A DNA stretch of 8,521 bases, taken from the NCBI GenBank assembly GCA_964386435.1, contig CAYLSV010000130.1, positions 1 to 8,521 on the forward strand, in the 5' to 3' direction. This document shows, in pieces, positions 1 to 5,849 of the stretch; position 1 is the stretch's first letter, and every line of letters starts with the position of its first letter. A program made the translations under genes and the position numbers. Under the pieces are notes generated by a model. It was not told where the DNA came from, made no database searches, and saw only the letters and a program-made list of their open reading frames with translations. The DNA comes from CAYLSV01 sp964386435 (GTDB taxonomy: Bacteria > Planctomycetota > Phycisphaerae > Tepidisphaerales > Tepidisphaeraceae).

Positions 1-157
1 GGTGGGGTTTTCGGGCGACGCAAGCGAAGAGGCAGGCTCGACCGTAAGCGGAAGCCGAGCGTGAGCAGGTTCACAGACGAACCACGTTACTTAGCGATTC
101 CCAAAAGTTCCGCAGTGGCCGGCCTTGCCGGATCGGCTTGGTGGCGGTGCAATGGTT
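1..157. other. Upstream region without a recognisable gene
   Basis: No convincing gene is visible here. All three + frames give short or compositionally odd peptides; one frame stays open from base 1 to a TGA at 61-63 and could be the tail of a gene entering from the left, but nothing in it is recognisable. The stretch 36-60 is a weak imperfect palindrome (GCTCG at 36-40 against CGAGC at 56-60, with an inner CCG/CGG pair at 42-44 and 49-51). A second small hairpin is GGTTC at 68-72 against GAACC at 79-83. These could be remnants of an intergenic repeat or a weak terminator; neither is followed by a T tract. Confidence 0.4.
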
Positions 158-172
158 GTACAATGATTGTAC
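158..172. promoter_or_regulatory. Perfect 15-base palindrome, candidate operator/promoter of aat
   Basis: GTACAAT, a central G, then ATTGTAC: a perfect seven-base inverted repeat with a one-base centre, 30 bases before the aat ATG. The left half is also part of an imperfect 11-base tandem repeat (AATGGTTGTAC at 151-161, AATGATTGTAC at 162-172). TACAAT at 159-164 resembles a sigma-70 -10 box, with a poor -35 candidate TTGGTG at 138-143 at the short spacing of 15 bases. A repressor binding the palindrome would cover such a promoter. I do not recognise a specific regulator; function is inferred from symmetry and position only. Confidence 0.35.
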
Positions 173-202
173 GGGGGCCGCCGGGCCTGTGGTGCTCCGC
201 CC

Positions 203-835
203 ATGCTGATTTCGCTTGATCCCCAAACCGTCCTGGCCGCCTACACGCGGGGGGCGTTCCCGATGACGGACGCCGACGGGGTGACGCGTTGGTACACCGC
301 CGACCCGCGGGGCGTGATCCCGCTGGACCGGTTCCACGTGCCCAAGACGCTTCGCCAGCGGGTGCGGCAAAAGCCGTTCGACGTGCGATTTGACGCCGAC
401 TTCGCCGGGACGATGCGGGACTGCATGGATACCCCCCGCGACGGCGCCCGCGGCTCGTGGATCAGCGACGACCTGATCGGCATTTACCAACAACTTCACG
501 AACTCGGCTTCGCCCACAGCGTCGAGTGCTGGCTCAACGGCGTACGCGTCGGCGGCCTCTACGGTGTGTCGCTGGGCGGGGCGTTCTTCGGCGAGAGCAT
601 GTTTCACCACGCCCGCGACGCCTCGAAGATCGCGCTGGTCCACCTCGTCGAACAGCTCAACCTCAGCGGCTACACGCTGCTCGACACCCAAGCCTGCACG
701 CCGCACCTCGCCCGGTTTGGTTGCGAGGAGGTCCGCCTTTCCCGCTACCGAGTGATGCTCGAGCGGGCGCTGCGTCAACGCTGCCGCTTCGGCGTCCCGA
801 TGAAGCCCGAGGACGGCGAGCGGGCGGCGGGGTGA
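203..835 (+). CDS. aat: Leucyl/phenylalanyl-tRNA--protein transferase
   Basis: Cytoplasmic enzyme of the bacterial N-degron pathway. It moves Leu or Phe from aminoacyl-tRNA to proteins with N-terminal Arg or Lys, marking them for ClpS/ClpAP. The 210-residue product carries the family signature throughout: the N-terminal AYTRGAFPM (13-21), WYTADPRGVIP (30-40, normally WWSPDPR), the GSWISDDL block (84-91), AHSVECW (104-110), VGGLYGVSLGGAFFGESMF (116-134) and LLDTQ (159-163). E131 in GESMF and D161 in LLDTQ lie 30 residues apart, as the catalytically important Glu and Asp of the E. coli enzyme do. Length is slightly below the roughly 230 residues of E. coli Aat. ATG at 203 is chosen; an in-frame TTG at 167 would add 12 non-conserved residues and lies in the palindrome at 158-172. 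No clpS or clpA neighbour is visible. Nine bases after the stop a large stem-loop begins that could end transcription. Confidence 0.95.
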   Translation: MLISLDPQTVLAAYTRGAFPMTDADGVTRWYTADPRGVIPLDRFHVPKTLRQRVRQKPFDVRFDADFAGTMRDCMDTPRDGARGSWISDDLIGIYQQLHELGFAHSVECWLNGVRVGGLYGVSLGGAFFGESMFHHARDASKIALVHLVEQLNLSGYTLLDTQACTPHLARFGCEEVRLSRYRVMLERALRQRCRFGVPMKPEDGERAAG

Positions 836-844
836 GCGGTTGAT

Positions 845-934
845 CGGACTGCGACTCGCCGAGTCGCAGCTACCGCCCGATGTTCAAGTCGGTTGGAGCG
901 CGTGGGTAGCTGCGACTCGGCGAGTCGCAGTCCG
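845..934. repeat. REP/BIME-like inverted pair, perfect 30-bp stem
   Basis: Bases 845-874 are the exact reverse complement of 905-934, with a 30-base loop between. Each arm is itself a palindrome: in the right arm GTAG (906-909) is followed by CTGCGACTCG, a single G, then CGAGTCGCAG (910-930). The left arm (846-873) is the same unit inverted, so the two GTAG heads face each other. A GTAG or GGAG tetranucleotide followed by an imperfect palindrome is the textbook description of a bacterial REP sequence, and two inverted REPs form a BIME. It lies between aat and the PqiA-like gene. As RNA it could form one long duplex or two hairpins, so it may also act as an aat terminator or processing site; there is no T tract. 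Confidence 0.75.
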
Positions 935-965
935 GCCGGTGCCCCCGCGTTCCTACCGTCGGACC

Positions 966-1559
966 GTGTCCCAAGAGCGGGCCATCTCGTGTCGGCGGTG
1001 TGGCGAGCGTTACCTGCTGCCGCGGCCGGTGCCCATGCTGGCCGGGTGCCCGCGGTGCGGGGCGTCGCCGGTGAAGCGGCGGATCGGCGGCAACGGCCTC
1101 GCGGCGGTGCTGGCGGTGGCGGCGTTGGTCGTGCTCGTGCTGGGCGTCAACGTGCCGTTCATCAGCATGGCCCAGCTCGGCCGCGAGCGGGTGTTCTCGT
1201 TGCTGGGCGGGGTGATTGAATTGTTCCGGCGGGACCATGTGCTGCTGGGCGTGGTGCTGGGCGTGTTCAGCATCGTGTTCCCGTTCGCCAAGCTGCTGGC
1301 GATCCTGATGGCCACGAGCCGGCTGGTGCCCATCAGCCAGCGGCTGCGGCGGGGGCTGCACAAGGCAGCGGCGCTGACCGGCAAGTACTCGCTGCTCGAC
1401 ATCCTGGTCGTGGCGGTGATGATCGTGGTCGTGAAGTTCGACGGCCTCGCGGAGGTCGCCGCCCGGCCGGGGACGGCGTGGTTCTGCGGGGCGATCCTGC
1501 TGAGCATCGCCGCGGGCATGTGCGTCCGCTTGGAACCCGCCAACCCGGAGCCGACGTGA
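966..1559 (+). CDS. PqiA-like four-helix membrane protein with N-terminal zinc ribbon
   Basis: Likely inner-membrane protein of the paraquat-inducible protein A family (PqiA/YebS), which in proteobacteria works with MCE proteins in envelope lipid transport or membrane integrity. The 197-residue product begins with two CxxC knuckles (C9, C12, C28, C31), a probable zinc ribbon, and then four hydrophobic segments at about 43-65, 91-116, 141-157 and 170-187. KYSLLDILVVAVMIVVVKF (140-158) matches the hallmark PqiA stretch W-S-M-L-D-V followed by a hydrophobic run. It is a single module, about half of E. coli PqiA, which has two. GTG 966 is chosen because it leaves only a short tail before the zinc ribbon; GTG 939 is a possible alternative, while the TTG at 840 would translate through the repeat at 845-934 and is unlikely. 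The stop overlaps the next start (GTGA at 1556-1559), so the two are probably co-translated. No MCE/PqiB gene is present in the window. Confidence 0.8.
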   Translation: MSQERAISCRRCGERYLLPRPVPMLAGCPRCGASPVKRRIGGNGLAAVLAVAALVVLVLGVNVPFISMAQLGRERVFSLLGGVIELFRRDHVLLGVVLGVFSIVFPFAKLLAILMATSRLVPISQRLRRGLHKAAALTGKYSLLDILVVAVMIVVVKFDGLAEVAARPGTAWFCGAILLSIAAGMCVRLEPANPEPT

Positions 1560-2107
1560 GCAAGCCGCCCCTGCCCAAAGCCCGCCGCCGGCTGCCGATC
1601 GTGACGGCCCTCGTGCTCGTCGTCGGCGTGCTGATTGGTGTCGTCGGCTGGCTCACTTGGCAAGCCCCGATCGGTGAGCCGATTGTCGACCGCGTGGTCG
1701 TCGGCACGAAGGCCGGCCTCACCGGCAACGCTGCGGAGAGCCTCGCCCTCATTGACCTCGACACGCCCGACCTCTACGTCGTGCTGCACCTGATCGACGG
1801 CGACGAGGTGCGTCTGCCCACCGCCGACGACACCCCCATCGGCGGCGGCCTGCTCTGGCCGCTGCCCGAACCCCTCGACCTCGCCCAACTCGAACGCGTC
1901 GCCGTCTGGGACAACGACCTGATCAGCGACGATTTGCTCGACCAATGGCGGCCCGAGAACCAACGCCGCGGCGAGGGCGGCCGCTTCACCTATCGCCTGC
2001 GCGGCGACGACCCGCAACCCGTCTGGTACGCCCTGCCCCTGCTCATCGCCGGCGGGGTCTTGTCCGCCGCAGCGGCGGGGAAACTCGTTTACGACCAGAC
2101 GGTGTAA
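1556..2107 (+). CDS. Unknown protein anchored at both ends, possible C2-like domain
   Basis: No family recognised with confidence. The 183-residue product has a positively charged N-terminus (KARRR near 8-12), a transmembrane segment at about 13-34, a soluble region of some 120 residues, and a second hydrophobic segment at about 157-176. The soluble part is acidic and its pattern recalls a C2 calcium/phospholipid-binding domain: LIDLDTPDLYVVL (65-77), like the DPYV loop of C2, then WPLPEP (101-106) and VAVWDNDLISDDLLD (115-129), like the second Asp loop (D-x-D followed by paired D). Candidate metal ligands are D67, D69, D72, D119, D121, D125 and D126. This fold call is inference from pattern only. 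The GTG start at 1556 overlaps the stop of the PqiA-like gene in GTGA, arguing for a functional pair, in the place where an MCE-domain partner might be expected. The TAA stop is followed six bases later by a hairpin. Confidence 0.75.
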   Translation: MSKPPLPKARRRLPIVTALVLVVGVLIGVVGWLTWQAPIGEPIVDRVVVGTKAGLTGNAAESLALIDLDTPDLYVVLHLIDGDEVRLPTADDTPIGGGLLWPLPEPLDLAQLERVAVWDNDLISDDLLDQWRPENQRRGEGGRFTYRLRGDDPQPVWYALPLLIAGGVLSAAAAGKLVYDQTV

Positions 2108-2113
2108 CGTGAA

Positions 2114-2143
2114 CCGGACCTGCAGCACGTGGTGCAGGTCCGG
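2114..2143. terminator. Hairpin between convergent genes, probable bidirectional terminator
   Basis: CCGGACCTGCA (2114-2124) pairs with TGCAGGTCCGG (2133-2143), an 11-bp GC-rich stem around an eight-base centre that can pair further with a single G-G mismatch (2125/2132). It lies six bases after the stop of the + strand gene ending at 2107 and five bases before the end of galU on the - strand, an ideal place to end both transcripts. No long T tract follows on either side, so it may need Rho or act mainly as an RNA-stabilising end. Its outer edges and CACGTG centre match the element at 5722-5805, so it may be a repeat-derived hairpin. Confidence 0.6.
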
Positions 2144-2148
2144 GGCGA

Positions 2149-3024
2149 TCACCGGAGCAACTCCCGCAACATTGGCGAGAGCTCCGCCCACAGCGCCTCG
2201 TCCCGCGCGGCGAACGCCAGGTTCGTTTTCAGCCAGTCCGTCGGATTGCCAATGTCGTGTCGCGCGCTCGCCAGCGGGACGCCGAAGACGGGTTCGCGGG
2301 CGGCGAGGTCGATGAGGGCGTCGGTGAGCTGGATCTCCCCGCCCTTGCCCGGCTCGGTGTCGTGCAGGCACGCGAAGATCGTCGGCGACAGCAGGTAGCG
2401 GGCGGCGATGGCGAGGTCGCTTGGCGCCTCGGCCGGGCTGGGCTTCTCGACGAGGCGGTCGATCCGCAGCGTGCCGCCCACGTCCTCGCCGCCGACGATG
2501 CCGTAGCGGCCGACCTTTTCCGCCGGCACCCGCTCGAGGCCGATGACGCTGCAACGGCCGTGTTTTTCGGCAAGTTCGGCGTGTCTCGCCACGAGTTCCA
2601 TTGCCGGCGGCTGGCCGCCGGAGAAGATCGTGTCGCCCAGCATGCACAAGAACGCCTCGTCCCCCACGAACGCCTGGGCCTGCAGCACGGCGTGCCCGAG
2701 CCCGAGCTGCTCCCGCTGCCGCACGCTGAAGACGCGGGCTTTGGCCATCACCGCCGCGGTGCTCGCCAGCCAGTCGGTGCGGTTTTTCTCCGCCAGCCGC
2801 CGCTCGAGTTCGGCGTGGGTGTCGAAGTGGTCCTCGACGGCCTTCTTGTCGTTGCTGACGATGAGCAACAGCTCGCCGATGCCGGCGTCGGTCGCCTCCT
2901 GGGCGACGTACTCGATGGTCGGCCGGTTGAGCACCGGCAGCATCTCCTTGGGCACCGCCTTGGCCGCCGGCAGCATGCGCGTCCCGAACCCCGCCGCCGG
3001 CACCACGGCCTTCGTGATCGTCAT
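2149..3024 (-). CDS. galU: UTP--glucose-1-phosphate uridylyltransferase
   Basis: Cytoplasmic nucleotidyltransferase forming UDP-glucose and pyrophosphate from UTP and glucose-1-phosphate, the activated sugar for envelope polysaccharides. The 291-residue product has the N-terminal nucleotide-binding signature VVPAAGFGTRMLPAAKAVPK (7-26) followed by EMLPVLNRPTIEYV (27-40), then GLGHAVLQA (108-116), the metal-site loop LGDTIF (129-134), GRYGIV (172-177), LVEKP (191-195) with the substrate-binding Lys 194, and GKGGEIQLTDAL (226-237), which is highly characteristic of GalU. The metal loop reads GDT where many GalU proteins have GDD; the first Asp is kept. Length is normal. The ATG at 3024 gives MTITKAVVPA; a GTG two codons earlier (3030) is less likely. 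It is the last gene of a - strand unit, 34 bases after the VWA gene, and ends at the hairpin 2114-2143. The C-terminus is slightly shorter than that of some homologues. Confidence 0.94.
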   Translation of the reverse strand: MTITKAVVPAAGFGTRMLPAAKAVPKEMLPVLNRPTIEYVAQEATDAGIGELLLIVSNDKKAVEDHFDTHAELERRLAEKNRTDWLASTAAVMAKARVFSVRQREQLGLGHAVLQAQAFVGDEAFLCMLGDTIFSGGQPPAMELVARHAELAEKHGRCSVIGLERVPAEKVGRYGIVGGEDVGGTLRIDRLVEKPSPAEAPSDLAIAARYLLSPTIFACLHDTEPGKGGEIQLTDALIDLAAREPVFGVPLASARHDIGNPTDWLKTNLAFAARDEALWAELSPMLRELLR

Positions 3025-3058
3025 GCCCACAACCTAGGCCGCCGACCTTGGCCGCAGT

Positions 3059-4237
3059 TCAGCCGATGTGCGACTTGGTCTTGCGGCCCTTCAGGTAACT
3101 CTCCATCACGCAGTCGGAAAGTTCGCCGCTGCTGGTGTAGAACGCCACGCCCTTGGTCAGCTTCGCGAGCTGATCCACAAAGCCGACCCAGTCCATGCCG
3201 TAGTAATCCTCGACCAAGGCGAACGTGCTCAGCCGGCAGCCCTCGCGGGTGCATAGCAAGGCTTCCTTCAGCGTCGCGGCCGTGCTGCGGGGGTCAGGCG
3301 GGTAGAGCAGGTAGACGAACTCGGTGTTCTCCGTCGTCTCCACGTGGGCCGTCGGCTGGCCGTCGGTGATGATGAAAATCTGCTTGTTCTCCGCCCCCCG
3401 GCGACGCAAAATCTGCCGGGCGAGCTTGAGGCCGAGGTGCAAATTCGTGAAGTGCTGCGGGGCGGCGTCGATCTGATCGGTCGGCACGCGCAGCCGGACC
3501 TCGTAGTCGTAGATCGTCACCGGCTTGGGCATGATCAGCGGCAAACCCGCCTCGGGGATGATCTTCGCGCCGCTGTAGAAGCCGACGAAGTCGATGGTGT
3601 CCTGCGGGAACCGGCTGCGGATCAGCCCCTGCATCGCCAGGGCAACCTTCTTCGCCGACAAATAGCGGCCGTAGCGCTGCATGCTGCCCGATTGATCGAT
3701 GAGGACCACGGTGCTGCAACTGGTGGTGCCCTCGTGGAGGTGCAGCTCCATGTCGCGCTCGCCGAAGTTGAGCTTCATCCGGCCGTCCGCGCCGCGCTGG
3801 GGCAGGCCGTTGCGCTGCAGCGCGTTGTGCATCGTCTTGTGCAAATCCAGCTCGCTGACCGGATCGCCGAACTGGTAGCTTTTGGTGCCGTCGGCCCGCT
3901 CGCCGCCGTGGCCGGCGGTTTCCTTCGCGTGGCCGTCGCGCTGGCCGCGCTGCAAATTGGCGAAGACCTCCTCGAGCGCCTTCTGCTGCATCCGCGTGAC
4001 GCTGCGGGGCGTGAGGCGGACCTTGCCCTTGCCGTCCTTGTCGAGGGCGCCTTCTTTGATGAGCTGCTCGACAAGATCTTTTGCGTCGCCGCCTTCGGGG
4101 TTCTCCATCATGTTCTGCAGCGCGTCGAGGGCGTCCTCGCCGTGCTGCATGATGAAGTCCATCAGGTTGCCGGTGTCGAAGAGCGACTCGCTCGTCGGAA
4201 ACTCCTGGCCGTCGAACTCGCCGTAGTTGTACTTCAC
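3059..4237 (-). CDS. VWA-domain protein with intact MIDAS metal site
   Basis: A von Willebrand factor A domain protein of the type usually encoded beside a MoxR- or magnesium-chelatase-like AAA ATPase, where the pair acts as a metal-dependent remodelling or insertion machine. The 392-residue product starts MKYNYGEFDGQEFPTSESLF, a start I associate with this family. An acidic helical region follows (about 20-100), then a linker, then the C-terminal VWA domain (about 170-375). MIDAS residues are present: DQSGS (181-185), T264 in FTNLHL, and D292 in FIITDGQP. No signal peptide or membrane segment is visible, so it is probably cytoplasmic. The GTG at 4237 is preferred over a GTG at 4270 because it opens at the conserved KYNYGEFDG and overlaps the upstream gene's TGA by GTGA, a classic coupled arrangement. 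The expected ATPase gene is absent from this window, and the neighbours (glycosyltransferase, galU) are not typical partners. Confidence 0.9.
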   Translation of the reverse strand: MKYNYGEFDGQEFPTSESLFDTGNLMDFIMQHGEDALDALQNMMENPEGGDAKDLVEQLIKEGALDKDGKGKVRLTPRSVTRMQQKALEEVFANLQRGQRDGHAKETAGHGGERADGTKSYQFGDPVSELDLHKTMHNALQRNGLPQRGADGRMKLNFGERDMELHLHEGTTSCSTVVLIDQSGSMQRYGRYLSAKKVALAMQGLIRSRFPQDTIDFVGFYSGAKIIPEAGLPLIMPKPVTIYDYEVRLRVPTDQIDAAPQHFTNLHLGLKLARQILRRRGAENKQIFIITDGQPTAHVETTENTEFVYLLYPPDPRSTAATLKEALLCTREGCRLSTFALVEDYYGMDWVGFVDQLAKLTKGVAFYTSSGELSDCVMESYLKGRKTKSHIG

Positions 4238-5670
4238 GCGGCCATCGTACGGCCGCCGAATGTCTCCCACCGCGCCAAAACGGGCGACAACCCGCGGGCG
4301 ATCAACGCCAGCGCCACCGGCTCCACGGCGTACATGATCCGCGCCCCCTCACCCTGCGTCGTCCCGCTGAGGCCGGCGAAGTACAGCCACGTCACGCCCA
4401 GCCCCACCGCCGGCCACCACGTCGCCTTGTCCCGCCGCAGCATGATCACGCCCGCCCCGATGCCGGCCAGCCAAAGCCACGCCGTCACCTCGCCGCCGGT
4501 CACGCTCGCCCAGCCGATGACCAGCTTCGCCGGCAGCGGGCTGTCCTCGCTCACCCGGCCCAGCTGCCGGCCGAGGTTCAGGTTCTGCTCGGTCAGGTTC
4601 TGCCAAGCGTTGCGGCCGTAGGTCGCCAGCGTCAGGCCCGGGTTGTTTCGCAACACGTGCCCGATCTCCGCCCGCCGCCACGCCTCCAAGCCGGCGACGC
4701 TGGGGTGCTGCTCGACATCGACGTCCTCAAGCCGCACCGGCATGTTCGGCCGCTCGTGCAGCACGCCGGTGATCATGTACGTCGTGTGGTGCCACTGCAG
4801 ATCGGTGTAGTGCTGCCGGAACAGCTTGGGCTTGGGCCACTCGCCGGTGAGGTGCCACAGCTCGACGTAGGGCTGCACGCAGTAACGAAGGTTGCGCGTG
4901 CTGATGGTGCTGAACGCGGTGACGTTCTCGACGGCGCGGTTGCGGGCAACCCAGCCGAGCATGGTGGCGAGTACGAGCACCGCGATCGTCACCGCCGGCC
5001 CGGGCATGAGCCGCAGATTGAACGCCCGCCGCTGCGCCCACCACAGCAGCGGCACCACGATCGGCCAGAACATCAGCGACGGCCGCACCAGCGCCGCCGC
5101 CGAATACAGCAGTGCCGCCGCCAACGCCAACGGCCAACTCGATCGCCGCGCCGCGTGGTGCTGCGCCAGCAAGCCGCCGACGAAGAGCACGACAAACGGC
5201 ACATCCGCCAACGGCAACGCCGACGCGGAGATGCCCGTGGTTGACAGCGCCGCCAGCGCCGCCGCCGCCAGCGCCGCCGGCTCGCTCGGCGTCACCGTCC
5301 GCGTCAAATGAAACGTCAGCCAAGGCACCGCCGCCCCGATCACCACCACCAATCCCGCGAACACCGGCAACCCCGCCGCCGCCGGCAGGCCCAGCTCCCG
5401 CAAGATCGCCCAAACCGCCGGCCATCCCGGCGTGCGTACCACCGCCCGATTCCGCGAAAACACGCTCGCCTCATCGGCGAATGTCCCGTCGAACACGAGC
5501 TGCTCCCCGACCGCCAGATACTCCCGCGCGTCGGCATGCATGGTCGCAAACGCCGGCAACTCATTGATCCACACCTCCGCCACGAGCAGCCCACCGCGCA
5601 GCACCAGCCCGACGAGAACGATCAGCGCGAGCCAACGCCGCGCGGTTAAGCTGACAGGAAGCACCCTCAT
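4234..5670 (-). CDS. GT39-like (ArnT/PMT-type) membrane glycosyltransferase
   Basis: Probable polytopic GT-C glycosyltransferase that moves a sugar from a lipid-linked donor on the outer face of the inner membrane. The 478-residue product has about ten hydrophobic segments (for example 14-34, 100-124, 131-150, 155-171, 178-197, 200-212, 224-242, 395-411, 417-434, 443-462). Family-like features are the acidic residue in the first outer loop (MHADAREYLAVGEQLVFDGTF, 44-64, candidate catalytic D47), RTPGWPAVWA (79-88), ADVPFVVLF (155-163), LVRPSLMFWP (194-203), and the post-helix block GWVARNRAVENVTAFSTIST (239-258), which resembles the PWxxRN...fvxxST motif of GT39 relatives. Donor and acceptor are not deducible. 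ATG 5670 is chosen over GTG 5673 and TTG 5679. An alanine-rich helix around 131-143 is coded by nearly repetitive GCC/GCG triplets. It is the first gene of the unit leading to the VWA gene and galU, which fits surface glycan synthesis. Confidence 0.75.
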   Translation of the reverse strand: MRVLPVSLTARRWLALIVLVGLVLRGGLLVAEVWINELPAFATMHADAREYLAVGEQLVFDGTFADEASVFSRNRAVVRTPGWPAVWAILRELGLPAAAGLPVFAGLVVVIGAAVPWLTFHLTRTVTPSEPAALAAAALAALSTTGISASALPLADVPFVVLFVGGLLAQHHAARRSSWPLALAAALLYSAAALVRPSLMFWPIVVPLLWWAQRRAFNLRLMPGPAVTIAVLVLATMLGWVARNRAVENVTAFSTISTRNLRYCVQPYVELWHLTGEWPKPKLFRQHYTDLQWHHTTYMITGVLHERPNMPVRLEDVDVEQHPSVAGLEAWRRAEIGHVLRNNPGLTLATYGRNAWQNLTEQNLNLGRQLGRVSEDSPLPAKLVIGWASVTGGEVTAWLWLAGIGAGVIMLRRDKATWWPAVGLGVTWLYFAGLSGTTQGEGARIMYAVEPVALALIARGLSPVLARWETFGGRTMAA

Positions 5671-5721
5671 CACCGGCAAGCCGCCACCCTAGCAGCAACC
5701 GCCCCGCATATCGATGCCCCC

Positions 5722-5805
5722 GACCTGCGGCACGTGGTGCCGCGGCTACCGCGCGCAGACTTTGTGATCACGCTGCGATAGCCGCGGCGCCACGTGCCGC
5801 AGGTT
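5722..5805. repeat. REP/BIME-like inverted pair, second copy of the same design
   Basis: Bases 5722-5753 pair with 5774-5805 with one internal mismatch (5749/5778) and three G-T wobbles (5722/5805, 5738/5789, 5753/5774), enclosing a 20-base loop. Each arm is itself nearly palindromic: GCGGCAC, GTG, GTGCCGC at 5727-5743 in the left arm. As in the element at 845-934, the heads face inward: CTAC at 5746-5749 (GTAG on the - strand) and ATAG at 5778-5781. Outer ends also agree (GCAGGTTCGG at 5799-5808 against GCAGTCCGG at 927-935). It sits between the C-terminal end of the PEP-CTERM gene and the start of the glycosyltransferase gene, both on the - strand, so it may also act as a transcript end for the former. 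Confidence 0.72.
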
Positions 5806-5849
5806 CGGACGAGAAACCCCGCACGTTGTCACATTCGTCCAGGACGTCT

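Noticed and set aside
845..934. CRISPR-like or IS terminal inverted repeats
   Set aside because: Only two copies, inverted and not direct, with a 30-base interior that has no room for a transposase; the REP/BIME pattern fits better.
840..965. TTG start at 840 for the PqiA-like gene
   Set aside because: It would translate the whole REP-like inverted pair into 42 residues with no similarity to PqiA. The zinc-ribbon domain begins just after GTG 966.
1010..2647. 545-codon open frame on the - strand
   Set aside because: It runs antisense to the PqiA-like and C2-like genes and out of frame with galU. It shows no domain motif and is a composition artefact.
3344..4621. 425-codon open frame on the + strand (and a similar one at 2257-3369)
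   Set aside because: Antisense to the VWA, glycosyltransferase and galU genes; no recognisable family, typical of high-GC shadow frames.
5248..5280. GCC/GCG triplet run resembling a microsatellite
   Set aside because: It lies in frame in the glycosyltransferase gene and encodes an alanine/leucine-rich membrane helix; no sign of exact unit tandem expansion.
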